Positions 24,866-33,654 of a DNA stretch of 64,000 nucleotides are shown piece after piece. Positions within the stretch are counted from its first letter, which is position 1; every line of letters starts with the position of its first letter. Origin of the DNA: Gp6-AA40 sp963741135 (GTDB taxonomy: Bacteria; Acidobacteriota; Vicinamibacteria; Vicinamibacterales; UBA2999); contig CAVUHC010000006.1 of assembly GCA_963741135.1 (NCBI GenBank), positions 930,001-994,000 on the forward strand, read 5' to 3'. Under the pieces are notes generated by a model. It did not search any database and was not told the origin of the DNA. It saw only the letters and a list, made by a program, of their open reading frames with translations. The position numbers and the translations under genes were made by a program.

Positions 24866-27070
24866 GTGAAGAAGCTCGCACTCATTCTTGCCGTCGCTGC
24901 CGCGTCATGTGCGCAGCCAGCGTCCACCCCCCAGTCCAATCCCGAGACACAAGCCTGGCAGCGGCAGGCGCAGAACGTCACGATCGTCCGGGACGACTGG
25001 GGCATCGCCCATATCCACGGTAAGACCGACGCCGACGCGGTGTTCGGCATGGTGTACGCGCAGGCGGAAGACGACTTCAACCGCGTGGAGACCAACTACC
25101 TCGTCTCGCTCGGACGGCTCTCGGAAGCTGAAGGCGAAAAAGAGATCTACCGCGACCTGCGCCAACGTCTGTTCATCAACGACACGGATCTGAAAGCGCA
25201 ATATCGGAGCTCCCCAATGTGGCTCCAAGCGTTGATGGACGGCTGGGCGAGCGGCCTCAACTACTACCTCGCCACGCATCCGACCGTGAAGCCCCGCGTG
25301 ATTACCCATTTCGAACCGTGGATGGCGCTCTCATTCAGCGAAGGGAGCATCGGCGGCGACATCGAGCGCGTGAACCTCGCGCAGCTTGAAGCGTTCTACG
25401 GCAACGGATCGAAAGCGCTGACGTTGGCGCATGATCTGTCACCACCTCACGAGCCCACCGGGTCGAATGGCATTGCGATCGCTCCCTCCAATACCGCCGG
25501 TGGTCACGCGCTGCTGCTCATCAATCCGCACACCTCGTTCTTCTTCCGCTCCGAGCTGCAGGTATCGAGCGATGAAGGTCTTGATGCGTATGGTGCCGTG
25601 ACGTGGGGCCAGTTCTTCATCTACCAGGGCTTCAACGAAGGGGCCGGCTGGATGCACACCTCGAGCAGCGTCGACAACATCGACGAATACCTCGAAAGCG
25701 TGGTTAAGAAAGGGGACGGGTTCGCGTACAGGTACGGCGCCGAGGAGCGCCCCGTGATCGCCAGCACGATCATCGTCTCGTACAAGACACCCGCCGGTTT
25801 GGCGACGAGGAGTGTCACTGTGTACCGCACTCATCACGGGCCGGTGGTGCGCGAGGCTGACGGGAAATGGGTCACCATCCGGCTGATGCAGGAGCCGGTC
25901 AAGGCGTTGACCCAGTCGTACCTGCGGACCAAGGCGCGGAACTACGCGGCGTTCCGCAAAATGATGGAGCTGCACGCGAACTCATCGAACAACACCGTCT
26001 TCGCGGACAGCGAAGGCAACATCGCGTACTTCCACTCGAACTTTGTCCCGAAGCGTGATCCGAAATTCGACTGGACCAAACCAGTGGACGGCAGCATCCC
26101 GGCGACGGAATGGGGCGACGTCCATGGGGTTGACGAGAGTCCCCACCTGCTGAACCCGTCCAACGGCTGGATTCAGAACACCAACAACTGGCCCTTCTCA
26201 GCCGCCGGCGCGAACAGTCCGAAGCAGAAGGACTTTCCGGCGTACATGGACAGCGGCAGCGAGAACCCGCGCGGCGTCCACGCGATTCGGATCCTCGACA
26301 GGAAAAAAGGCTTCACCCTGGAGTCGCTGATCGCCGGCGCCTTTGACAGCTTCCTCACCGAGTGTGCGATTCAGATTCCACTGCTCCTGAATGCGTACGA
26401 CCAGACGCCGGCCTCGAGCCCATACAAGAGAGAGCTAGCGGAGCACATCAACGAATTGCGCCACTGGGATTACCGGTGGTCTGCGAATTCCGTCCCCACG
26501 TCGCTCGCGGTGTTCTGGGGCGAGGACCTCTGGCAGCGCGTAACCGCAGATGCGCAAGAGGCGGGGACATCCGTCTACGGATACATGCGTACGAAAGCTA
26601 CCGCCCGGCAGCGCCTCGAATCGCTTGCGGCGGCATCAGCAAAGCTGACCGCCGACTTTGGCACGTGGAGGACGCCGTGGGGAGAGATCAATCGCTTCCA
26701 ACGGCTCACCGACGACATCATGCCCTCGTTCAACGACGCGGGTCCGAGCATCCCTGTGGGCTTCACCTCGGCGAGGTGGGGGTCGCTGGCCTCCTTCGGC
26801 GCGCGCGCCTATCCCAATACGAAGCAGTGGTACGGCTCCACCGGCAACAGCTTCGTCGCCGTCGTCGAATTCGGCGAAACCGTCAGGGCCCGCGCAGTGA
26901 CGGCCGGTGGCGAGAGCGGGGATCCGGCATCCCCGCATTTCAATGACCAGGCGGCACGCTACGCGACCGGCGATCTGCGGGAGGTGTATTTCTATCCCGC
27001 GCAGCTCGAGGGCCACATCGAGCGGCGCTACATGCCTGGAGAAACGGACTTAAAGGCAACCGCGCGGTGA
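24866..27070 (+). CDS. Penicillin/AHL acylase family Ntn hydrolase, lipoprotein
   Basis: The GTG start at 24866 gives 734 aa beginning VKKLALILAVAAASCAQ, a lipoprotein signal with Cys15. A longer frame to 24794 would translate the repeat end and is rejected. The alpha-chain motif VRDDWGIAHIHGKTDADAVF is followed by Ser200 in PTGSNG, the autoprocessing nucleophile, and later WIQNTNNWPFS. The beta chain reaches SPHFNDQAARYATG. These acylases hydrolyse amides such as acyl-homoserine lactones. Unlike the acylase at 18372, this one should be membrane-anchored by lipid. The gene is framed by near-identical repeat copies A and B. Confidence 0.92.
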   Translation: MKKLALILAVAAASCAQPASTPQSNPETQAWQRQAQNVTIVRDDWGIAHIHGKTDADAVFGMVYAQAEDDFNRVETNYLVSLGRLSEAEGEKEIYRDLRQRLFINDTDLKAQYRSSPMWLQALMDGWASGLNYYLATHPTVKPRVITHFEPWMALSFSEGSIGGDIERVNLAQLEAFYGNGSKALTLAHDLSPPHEPTGSNGIAIAPSNTAGGHALLLINPHTSFFFRSELQVSSDEGLDAYGAVTWGQFFIYQGFNEGAGWMHTSSSVDNIDEYLESVVKKGDGFAYRYGAEERPVIASTIIVSYKTPAGLATRSVTVYRTHHGPVVREADGKWVTIRLMQEPVKALTQSYLRTKARNYAAFRKMMELHANSSNNTVFADSEGNIAYFHSNFVPKRDPKFDWTKPVDGSIPATEWGDVHGVDESPHLLNPSNGWIQNTNNWPFSAAGANSPKQKDFPAYMDSGSENPRGVHAIRILDRKKGFTLESLIAGAFDSFLTECAIQIPLLLNAYDQTPASSPYKRELAEHINELRHWDYRWSANSVPTSLAVFWGEDLWQRVTADAQEAGTSVYGYMRTKATARQRLESLAAASAKLTADFGTWRTPWGEINRFQRLTDDIMPSFNDAGPSIPVGFTSARWGSLASFGARAYPNTKQWYGSTGNSFVAVVEFGETVRARAVTAGGESGDPASPHFNDQAARYATGDLREVYFYPAQLEGHIERRYMPGETDLKATAR

Positions 27071-27088
27071 TCGGGATCCGGGATCCGA
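27067..27088. repeat. GGGATC-type tract ahead of copy B
   Basis: TGATCGGGATCCGGGATCCG begins within the acylase stop codon. The same kind of tract stands before copy A. Confidence 0.65.
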
Positions 27089-27099
27089 GCCCTTTCTTC

Positions 27100-27356
27100 G
27101 CCGGCCAGTCCTGCCGGACAGGCGCCGCCGTGCGGAGCACGCCGACGCACGGATACCGGAAAGCGCGCGCAGCGATTAGCCGCGTCGACTTCCGTCCGCG
27201 CGTTCGAGTTGCTGCGAATCAGCTCCAGCGTTTTGTGCCGTGGGACGGATGTCGCGTCGAGTTGGCACATAGTCGACGCGCGATCGTCAGAGTAGGAGCG
27301 AGCGCGATTTCCCGGCGTGCGTAGCCGGCGGCGGACGGCCGGCAGGACTGGCCGGC
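27100..27356 (+). mobile_element. 255-bp terminal-inverted-repeat element, copy B
   Basis: Ends GCCGGCCAGTCCTGCCGGAC and the inverted GGCCGGCAGGACTGGCCGGC. It is nearly identical to copy A. It is followed by a REP-like hairpin (GGGCCGGCTGCGAAGCCGGC, 27367-27388) with CCACGTACGC. Confidence 0.85.
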
Positions 27357-27409
27357 AAGAAAAAGCGGGCCGGCTGCGAAGCCGGCCCCCACGTACGCAA
27401 GCGAAGGGC

Positions 27410-28702
27410 TTACCGCGTCTGGGTCACTCGAAACGGCGCGCGATCCACGGCCGCGCCACGGATGTACACCGACGAGATGCGGCGCGTGTTGGCGATGTTG
27501 TCCAGCGGGTTGGCATCGAGCACAAGGAAGTCCGCGCTCTTGTTCGCCTCGATCGTGCCCACGTCGGTCAGCTTCAGGAACGCGGCGCCGTTCCGCGTCG
27601 CCGCGGTGATCACCTGCATCGGCGTCATGCCGGCCTTCACCATGTCTTCCATCTCGACGTGCGGCGCCCACGGCGTGTTGCCATCGGTGCCCACGACGAT
27701 ACGCACACCCGCGGCATTCATCTTCGCGAGGTTGCGCGCCTGGATCGCGTGGAACGTCTGGGCCTCAGGGCGGTTCGTGTTTCCCTTCTGAAGCTCCTCC
27801 CACTGGGCAGCTGTCAGGCTCTCGCGCAACCAGTCGTAGTTCTGCACGACGCCGCGGTCGGGCATGTTCGGCCCGAGAACCAGATTCGGATGCTGCTTCA
27901 CCATCGCCACGAACTCATCGTCCACGTCCTTGTCGCGCACGCCGTGGGCGAACGCGTCGACACCGGCCCGCAAGACCCCCTTGTGGTCTTCGAGCGTGTA
28001 GATGTGAGCGATCACACGGAGACCGCTCTTGTGCGCTTCGTCGATCACGGCCGTATAGAGCTCCGGTGAGAGCTTCTTGACCATACCCATCCGGTCGTCG
28101 ACCCAGATCTTGATGATGTCGACCTTCTTGGCGGCGTTGTCCTGCACGGCCTTCCGCGCTTCGGCCACGGTGGTGACCCAGATCGGGGCCATTGTGCGCC
28201 CCGGTTCCGGCGCCGTAATCCCGCGCCCGGCGGTGAAGAATCTCGCGGCGCCAGGAATCTTTCCCGCGCGCGACTCTTCACGCACCTGGAAAGGCACGTC
28301 AGCCGTGTCCTGGCCCATGCTCTGGGCCGCGCTGACGCCGTAGAACGCGCGACGCTTCAGGTCGTCAATGAGCGCCTCGCGCGTCTGGCTCAGATGGTTA
28401 TGGGTGTCGATGATCGTCGGCATCACGGTCTTGCCGGCAAGACTCACGTTCGTAGCTCCCGCCGGGATTTGTACCTGGCCGACCGTGCCGACCTGCTGGA
28501 AGCGCGTGCCGTTGACGAGGATCACGGAGTTCTCGATGGTCGCGCGCCCGTCGCCCACGATGAGTCGTGCGCCTACGAAGGCCGTCACACCTGTTGCTGG
28601 TGCCTGCCCGAGCGTTGGAACCGACCAGACAGTTACCACCGCCAGGACAAGAAGCCCGGCGACGGCGAGCATGCGTAGGGATTGCGTCTTCAGTTGGTGC
28701 AT
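27410..28702 (-). CDS. Exported amidohydrolase family protein
   Basis: ATG 28702 (GGAGG 7 bp upstream) gives 430 aa with a signal segment (MLAVAGLLVLAVVTVWSV). The amidohydrolase TIM-barrel landmarks are TIIDTHNHL (HxH metal pair), IIKIW with a carrier Lys, LRVIAHIYT, AFAHGVRDKD and VVGTDGNTPW with the late Asp. The ending GTIEANKSADFLVLDANPLD is typical of imidazolonepropionase-like and Xaa-Pro dipeptidase-type members. It probably hydrolyses an amide or dipeptide in the periplasm. It converges on repeat copy B. Confidence 0.9.
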   Translation of the reverse strand: MHQLKTQSLRMLAVAGLLVLAVVTVWSVPTLGQAPATGVTAFVGARLIVGDGRATIENSVILVNGTRFQQVGTVGQVQIPAGATNVSLAGKTVMPTIIDTHNHLSQTREALIDDLKRRAFYGVSAAQSMGQDTADVPFQVREESRAGKIPGAARFFTAGRGITAPEPGRTMAPIWVTTVAEARKAVQDNAAKKVDIIKIWVDDRMGMVKKLSPELYTAVIDEAHKSGLRVIAHIYTLEDHKGVLRAGVDAFAHGVRDKDVDDEFVAMVKQHPNLVLGPNMPDRGVVQNYDWLRESLTAAQWEELQKGNTNRPEAQTFHAIQARNLAKMNAAGVRIVVGTDGNTPWAPHVEMEDMVKAGMTPMQVITAATRNGAAFLKLTDVGTIEANKSADFLVLDANPLDNIANTRRISSVYIRGAAVDRAPFRVTQTR

Positions 28703-28756
28703 CGGAACCTCCACATCGGAATTGGAAGACCGAACTGTAGCAGGGATAAGAGACAG

Positions 28757-28815
28757 GGGATAGGGGATAGGGGTTAGGGGTTAGGGGTTAGGGGTTAGGG
28801 GTTAGGGGGTCAGGG
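28757..28815. repeat. TTAGGGG / GATAGGGG tandem tract
   Basis: About five uninterrupted GGTTAGGG-type units follow GGATAGGGGATAG. Four G-runs in close series on the plus strand could form a G-quadruplex. It lies in the divergent gap between the amidohydrolase and the HerA-like gene. Complementary or similar tracts are at 3018-3044 and 63937-63985. Confidence 0.7.
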
Positions 28816-28867
28816 ATCCGGAGCGCATACAATTTCCAAATGCGTCGTCAACAGAGCGGACACAACC

Positions 28868-30361
28868 GTGCCTGACATCCTTCTCGGCAAGGGCGACCAG
28901 CAGACCTTTCTACTCGCCAAGTACGCCAATCGCCACGGTCTCGTGTCCGGCGCGACCGGGACCGGCAAGACCGTTTCACTCCTGGTCATCGCCGAAGGTC
29001 TCTCGCGCATAGGCGTCCCGGTCTTTATTGCCGACGTGAAAGGCGATGTGGCGGGGCTCGCGACGCCGGGCACACCGACCCCGCAGATCGAGGGTCGCGC
29101 GCGGGACGTGGGCATCACCGACTTCAGGGCCGAGCCAAGCCCGGTCGTGTTCTGGGATCTCTATGGCAAGGCCGGGCACCCCGTCCGAACGACCGTCAGC
29201 GAGATTGGCCCGACGCTGTTCGCGCGCATGCTCGAACTGAACGACGTTCAGGCCGGTGTCCTCGATATCACCTTCAAGCTTGCCGATGAGCAGGGGCTGC
29301 TCCTGCTGGATCTCGACGATCTCCACGCGCTTCTGAAGGTGGTCGCGGACAAGCATGCTGAAATCTCGCAGCGCTATGGCCTGGTCAGCGCGCAGTCGAC
29401 CGCCGCGATTCAGCGCGCGCTGCTGCGCCTCGAGAACGACGGCGGCAAGAGCTTCTTCGGCGAACCCGCGCTCGATCTCATGGATCTGGTACGCACCGAC
29501 CTGACCGGCCGCGGCATCGTCAACGTACTCGCCGCCGATCAGCTCGTCCTGAAGCCCCGCCTCTACTCGACCTTTCTGCTCTGGCTGCTGTCGGAGCTGT
29601 TCGAGAAGCTGCCGGAAGTCGGCGACCTCGAGAAACCGAAGATCGCATTCGTCTTCGACGAAGCCCATCTCCTCTTTGACGACGCGCCGCCGGCGCTGGT
29701 GCAGCGGATCGAGCAGGTGGTGAGGCTGGTGAGATCGAAAGGGGTCGGCATCTATTTCTGCTCGCAGTTTCCGGACGATGTGCCCGGCGAGATCCTCGGA
29801 CAGCTTGGCAATCGCGTGCAGCACGCGCTGCGTGCGTTCACGCCACGCGATCAGAAAGCGGTGAAGATCGCCGCGGAAACGTTCGCTCCGAATCCGAAGT
29901 TCAAGGTGGCAGAGGTGATTTCGCAGCTCGGCGTTGGCGAAGCGCTCGTGTCGACGCTTCAGGCCAATGCCGTGCCGATGCCAGTCGAACGCGCACGCAT
30001 GGCCCCGCCCCGGTGCCGCATGGGCGCCATCACGGCCGAGGAGCGCTCTGCCGTGATCGCGCGCAGCCCCATCGGCGGTCGGTACGACACGGCAGTCAAC
30101 CGCGAGTCGGCGTACGAGATCCTGTCCCGCCGCGCGTCGACGCCGGATGACACGCTTGCCGCAGCGCCTGCGTCAAAGGGCGCGCAAGGCGACGCTCCAC
30201 AGGCGGGCGGCATGCTGCAGGAGTGGCTGTGGGGCACCGGCCGGCGGCAGGGCATGGTGGAATCGATGGCCAAGCAGGCTGCGCGTACGGTGGGCAGCCA
30301 ACTGGGCAGACAGATTCTTCGCGGCGTCCTTGGCGGGATCACGGGGGGACGCCGACGGTAA
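28868..30361 (+). CDS. HerA-like / DUF853 (YjgR-type) ATPase
   Basis: The GTG start at 28868 gives 497 aa. Walker A is GATGTGKT at residues 28-35, immediately preceded by HGLVS. Walker B is IAFVFDEAHLLF, followed by the arginine-finger region LRAFTPRDQKA, and the C-terminus is Gly/Arg-rich. Length and order match DUF853/YjgR proteins, hexameric ATPases of the HerA-FtsK group whose role is unclear; HerA relatives occur in repair and in defence. The protein is cytoplasmic. No nuclease partner (NurA, SIR2) is adjacent, so a housekeeping role is as likely as defence. Confidence 0.9.
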   Translation: MPDILLGKGDQQTFLLAKYANRHGLVSGATGTGKTVSLLVIAEGLSRIGVPVFIADVKGDVAGLATPGTPTPQIEGRARDVGITDFRAEPSPVVFWDLYGKAGHPVRTTVSEIGPTLFARMLELNDVQAGVLDITFKLADEQGLLLLDLDDLHALLKVVADKHAEISQRYGLVSAQSTAAIQRALLRLENDGGKSFFGEPALDLMDLVRTDLTGRGIVNVLAADQLVLKPRLYSTFLLWLLSELFEKLPEVGDLEKPKIAFVFDEAHLLFDDAPPALVQRIEQVVRLVRSKGVGIYFCSQFPDDVPGEILGQLGNRVQHALRAFTPRDQKAVKIAAETFAPNPKFKVAEVISQLGVGEALVSTLQANAVPMPVERARMAPPRCRMGAITAEERSAVIARSPIGGRYDTAVNRESAYEILSRRASTPDDTLAAAPASKGAQGDAPQAGGMLQEWLWGTGRRQGMVESMAKQAARTVGSQLGRQILRGVLGGITGGRRR

Positions 30362-30377
30362 CGCAACCTTGAGTCGA

Positions 30378-30424
30378 GCGTCACCCGAGTCTGACTCGCG
30401 AGCGCGGCGTCACCCGAGTCTGAC
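30378..30424. repeat. 18-bp direct repeat GCGTCACCCGAGTCTGAC
   Basis: Two exact copies at 30378-30395 and 30407-30424, spaced 29 bp start to start, just before the next gene. Confidence 0.6.
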
Positions 30425-30452
30425 CCCCATCGGCGCGGTAAAATTCCGGCGC

Positions 30453-30992
30453 GTGGCGCACGTGCCGATCGTCGAGGAAACCGCGGTCCAGACACTCGTC
30501 TGGTATCGCCCGGAGCGTATCACGGAGCAGTTTGAGCTTCGCCGCGATCAGACTGTCGTCGCGACCCTCAAGTTCGACCCGCGTCCAACCTTCGCCTGGG
30601 AGTACACCGCTCGACATCCGGCGGCTGCCGATACCTCCGATGGCAAGTGGAAGCTCACGGTGGTTCGCCGCGGGTTTCTCGGTCTCAAAGCCGATGTTCA
30701 CGTCGACGGCACGAATACCGGCGTGCTCGAGGCCAGTTACTTTCTTCGGAAAGGGACGCTCACGCTCTCAGGCATGCCGGATCACCGGTGGGTCGGAAGC
30801 GTCATGGAAAACAGCAGCGATGCCTTCGAGAACACGCTCGGGTTTCCGGTGCTCCGCCTGGGTATGGGAGACTATTTCGAACGCGTCAACGCGCGCGTGG
30901 CCATTTTTCCCGGCACACCACCGAACATCGTCTCGCTCCTGGCGTGCATCGGGCTCTATATGCGACTGCTGATGAACAAAGTGTATCGATAG
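30453..30992 (+). CDS. Hypothetical cytoplasmic protein, 179 aa
   Basis: The frame is open much further upstream, inside the HerA-like gene; GTG 30453 is the most plausible start after the stop of that gene. The protein is a beta-rich domain (QTLVWYRPERITEQFELRRD, TLSGMPDHRWVGSVME) ending in a hydrophobic helix (PPNIVSLLACIGLYMRLLMN). No family was recognised; the layout suggests a LURP-one/scramblase-like or similar beta-barrel fold, but this is speculative. It is followed 11 bp later by the PEP-mutase family gene and is probably co-transcribed. Confidence 0.55.
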   Translation: MAHVPIVEETAVQTLVWYRPERITEQFELRRDQTVVATLKFDPRPTFAWEYTARHPAAADTSDGKWKLTVVRRGFLGLKADVHVDGTNTGVLEASYFLRKGTLTLSGMPDHRWVGSVMENSSDAFENTLGFPVLRLGMGDYFERVNARVAIFPGTPPNIVSLLACIGLYMRLLMNKVYR

Positions 30993-31003
30993 CGAGTGCC
31001 GCG

Positions 31004-31825
31004 ATGACATTTACTACCGATCGCTCCAGCGTGTTTCGCGAGCTCCACAAGTCTGGTTGCTTTGTGATTCCCAACCCTTGGGACGGCGGCAGTGCCCGCG
31101 TCCTCGCGCAACTCGGGTTTCAGGCGCTCGCCACCACCAGCTCCGGATTCGCGTGGTCACTGGGGCGGCCCGATCACAATCATGTATCACTCAACGAGGC
31201 CCTGACACACTTTCGATCCATCGCTGAGAGCGTGGGTGTTCCGGTCAACGCGGATTTCGAAGGCGGCTTTGCGATCGCTCCGGATGCGGTAGGTGCTAAC
31301 GTTACGGCCGCGACGACCACCGGTATCGCGGGACTTTCGATCGAAGACTCCACGGGCGATCCGTCGAACCCGCTGTTCGACGTGGCGTTCGCGGTCGAAC
31401 GAATCCAGGCGGCCCGTCAGGCGATCGATGAAAGTGGAACCGGCGTCCTTCTCACCGGTCGATCTGAAGGGTTCATCGTCGGACGACCGGATCTGAAAGA
31501 AACGATCCGCCGGCTCACGGCCTACGCCGACGCGGGATCCGACTGCCTCTTTGCGCCTGGCCTGCGCTCCGTCCCGGACATCGTGGCGGTGGTCAATGCG
31601 GTTGCTCCCAAACCCGTGAACGTCCTGGTTGGGAGTGACTTTGCGACGGTGAAGGAGCTCGCTGACGCCGGCGTGCGACGCATCAGCGTCGGTGGAGCCC
31701 TGGCTCGCGTCGCCTGGACCGGCTTCCTGCAGGCGGCAACGGAGATTGCCCGGCAGGGCACCTTTACCAGTCTCGGGCGTGCCGCTTCATTTGCCGACGT
31801 GAACGGGTTGTTCGATAGGGAATAA
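31004..31825 (+). CDS. Isocitrate lyase/PEP mutase family protein
   Basis: ATG 31004 gives 273 aa. The N-terminus LHKSGCFVIPNPWDGGSARV, then NADFEGGFA and GLSIEDST, match the carboxyPEP-mutase/oxaloacetate hydrolase branch; the Asp and Glu that bind Mg (D-x-E in NADFEGG, SIEDS) are present. The barrel ends with PVNVLVGSDFATVKELADAG. Family members cleave or form C-C or P-C bonds of small 2-oxo acids. The KKCGH-type isocitrate lyase motif is absent, so it is not isocitrate lyase proper. It follows the hypothetical gene by 11 bp. Confidence 0.88.
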   Translation: MTFTTDRSSVFRELHKSGCFVIPNPWDGGSARVLAQLGFQALATTSSGFAWSLGRPDHNHVSLNEALTHFRSIAESVGVPVNADFEGGFAIAPDAVGANVTAATTTGIAGLSIEDSTGDPSNPLFDVAFAVERIQAARQAIDESGTGVLLTGRSEGFIVGRPDLKETIRRLTAYADAGSDCLFAPGLRSVPDIVAVVNAVAPKPVNVLVGSDFATVKELADAGVRRISVGGALARVAWTGFLQAATEIARQGTFTSLGRAASFADVNGLFDRE

Positions 31826-31836
31826 CGCGATTCAGC

Positions 31837-31872
31837 CGGGATCCGGGATCGGGGATCGCGGATCGGGGATGC
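31837..31872. repeat. GGGATC-type tract
   Basis: CCGGGATCCGGGATCGGGGA and further units fill part of the 87-bp gap before the M20 peptidase gene. Confidence 0.65.
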
Positions 31873-31912
31873 GGCACTTCGTTGGGAACCGCGTGGTACG
31901 ATCCGGCCGTCC

Positions 31913-33184
31913 ATGAAGTTCCTTCTGCTGGTCATCGCTTTCGTGTTCGTCGTCGCCAGTCCTGCGGCAGCGCAAACTGCCGATGCTCTGGTGAGTGGCA
32001 TCATCAGCAGCGCGAAGTTCAAGGACGCGACCACCTTCTTCGACGGCGATCACGATCGCTTTGTCCGCGAGCTCATCACGCTCACCGAGATTCCCGCGCC
32101 CCCGTTCAAGGAAAGAGCGCGCGCGACCGCATACCTCGAGTTGTTGCGCGGCCTCGGGTTGTCGGACGTTGAGATGGATGCCGAGGGGAATGTCATGGGC
32201 ATCCGCAGAGGAACCGGTAACGCAGCGGACAAGCCGGTGCTCGCCGTGCTCGCGCACCTTGATACGGTGTTTCCGGAAGGCACGGACGTAAAGGTGAAGC
32301 GCGACGGCACGAAGCTGATGGCGCCGGGCGTCGGCGACGACACGCGCGGGCTCGCCTTGCTCCTGTCGATCATCCGCGCGATGGATGCGGCCAGGTTCCA
32401 GACGCCGAAAGATATTCTCTTCGTCGGAAATGTCGGCGAAGAAGGCGAGGGCGATCTACGCGGAGTGAAGTACCTCCTGCAGAGGGGCAAGTACAAGGAT
32501 CGGATCAAGTCCTTCATCTCGATCGATGGCGGCGACCAGGGACCGGTCGTGAACGGAGCGCTTGGCAGCAAACGGTATCGCGTGACGTTCAAGGGACCGG
32601 GCGGTCACAGCTACAACGCGTTCGGGCTGGTGAGTCCGGCATTCGCGATGGGGACCGCGATCGCGAAGTTCTCCCGCGTCATGGTTCCGGCAAAGCCAAG
32701 GACGACGTTCAATGTCGGAGTGGTTGGCGGCGGGACGTCGGTCAACTCGATTCCCACCGAGATGTTCATGGACGTCGACATGCGCTCGGAATCGCCAGGC
32801 GAGTTGAACAAGCTGGTCACCACTTTCCAGGCGATCATTCGGGAAGCGGTCGAGGAAGAAAATCGGACGCGATCCACCGCGCAAGGGAAGGTCGGTGCGG
32901 ACGTGAAGTTGATTGGCGATCGGCCCTCGGGTGAAACGGCGATCAGCTCGTCGCTCGTGCAGTCCACGACCGCAGCGGTCAAGGCATTCGGCCTCACGCC
33001 CACTTACGGCATCGGCAGCACCGACTCCAACATCCCCATCAGCCTTGGCATTCCCGCGGTCACGATCGGACGCGGCAGCAGTGCCCGCAGCCACGCGCTC
33101 GACGAATCGGTCGACATCGAGAAGCAGTCGAGCGTTCGCGCCGCGCAGGTGGGGCTGACGGTGATCCTCGCCGCCGCGCAATAG
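31913..33184 (+). CDS. Exported M20 family metallopeptidase
   Basis: This 423-aa protein has a signal peptide (MKFLLLVIAFVFVVASPAAA). M20 metal motifs are LAHLDTVFPEGTD (first His-Asp), GVGDDTRG (bridging Asp), FVGNVGEEGEGD (Glu pair) and GSTDSNIP with SHALDE (late ligands). The dimerisation domain inserts KRYRVTFKGPGGHSYNAFG. It resembles peptidase T/PepT-like tripeptidases, but secreted. It leads a tight run with the PNPOx-like gene (8 bp gap) and the alpha/beta hydrolase (9 bp). Confidence 0.92.
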   Translation: MKFLLLVIAFVFVVASPAAAQTADALVSGIISSAKFKDATTFFDGDHDRFVRELITLTEIPAPPFKERARATAYLELLRGLGLSDVEMDAEGNVMGIRRGTGNAADKPVLAVLAHLDTVFPEGTDVKVKRDGTKLMAPGVGDDTRGLALLLSIIRAMDAARFQTPKDILFVGNVGEEGEGDLRGVKYLLQRGKYKDRIKSFISIDGGDQGPVVNGALGSKRYRVTFKGPGGHSYNAFGLVSPAFAMGTAIAKFSRVMVPAKPRTTFNVGVVGGGTSVNSIPTEMFMDVDMRSESPGELNKLVTTFQAIIREAVEEENRTRSTAQGKVGADVKLIGDRPSGETAISSSLVQSTTAAVKAFGLTPTYGIGSTDSNIPISLGIPAVTIGRGSSARSHALDESVDIEKQSSVRAAQVGLTVILAAAQ

Positions 33185-33192
33185 GCCACGCC

Positions 33193-33645
33193 GTGCCGGC
33201 TCCGACCCGCGCCGTTCTCCTGGCATGTCTTCGCGCCCATCCCTACGCCGTCGAGGCATCGACGGGTCCGCCAGCGGGGATTCAAGCCGCCGTCGTCGGT
33301 ATTGCCGTCCTGGACACGTTCGAGATCGTGTTCGACACGATCGCGACCAGCCGCAAAGCGCGGAATCTCGAGGCGGATCGGCGCATCGCCCTCGTGATTG
33401 GAGGCCTTCGGGGTGAAGAGCAGACGGTGCAGTACGAAGGCGAGGCCGACAGACCTGCGGGCGCCGAGCTGGAGGAGCTTCAGGAAGAGTACTTCCATGT
33501 GTTCCCTGATGGACGGGAGCGCCTGATGTGGCCGGGCCTGATCCATGTGCGTGTTCGTCCGCGCTGGTTGCGGTACAGCGATTTCAGTTCCACTCCTCCA
33601 CTGATCGTCGAATTAACCGCGATCGACCTCGCGCAGCTCGTCTGA
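33193..33645 (+). CDS. Pyridoxamine 5'-phosphate oxidase-like flavin-binding protein
   Basis: The GTG start at 33193 gives 150 aa. The FMN-binding split-barrel pattern is seen in VLDTFEIVFDTIATSRKARN followed by RRIALVIGG, and LIHVRVRPRWLRYSDF at the C-terminus. Proteins of this size bind FMN or F420 and reduce small substrates, or act as sensors. No active-site assignment is possible. It lies between the M20 peptidase and the alpha/beta hydrolase, all on one strand. Confidence 0.75.
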   Translation: MPAPTRAVLLACLRAHPYAVEASTGPPAGIQAAVVGIAVLDTFEIVFDTIATSRKARNLEADRRIALVIGGLRGEEQTVQYEGEADRPAGAELEELQEEYFHVFPDGRERLMWPGLIHVRVRPRWLRYSDFSSTPPLIVELTAIDLAQLV

Positions 33646-33654
33646 GCGGAGCGC

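Noticed and set aside
24794..24866. Longer N-terminus for the lipoprotein acylase
   Set aside because: It would translate the end of repeat copy A and hide the lipoprotein signal; GTG 24866 gives a complete signal with Cys15.
28757..28815. A real chromosome end (telomere)
   Set aside because: The tract is internal, short and flanked by genes on both sides; it is a microsatellite-like repeat.
28868..30361. HerA-based antiviral system (HerA with SIR2 or NurA)
   Set aside because: The neighbours are a hypothetical protein and a PEP-mutase family enzyme; no nuclease or SIR2 partner is present, and the length fits housekeeping YjgR-type proteins.
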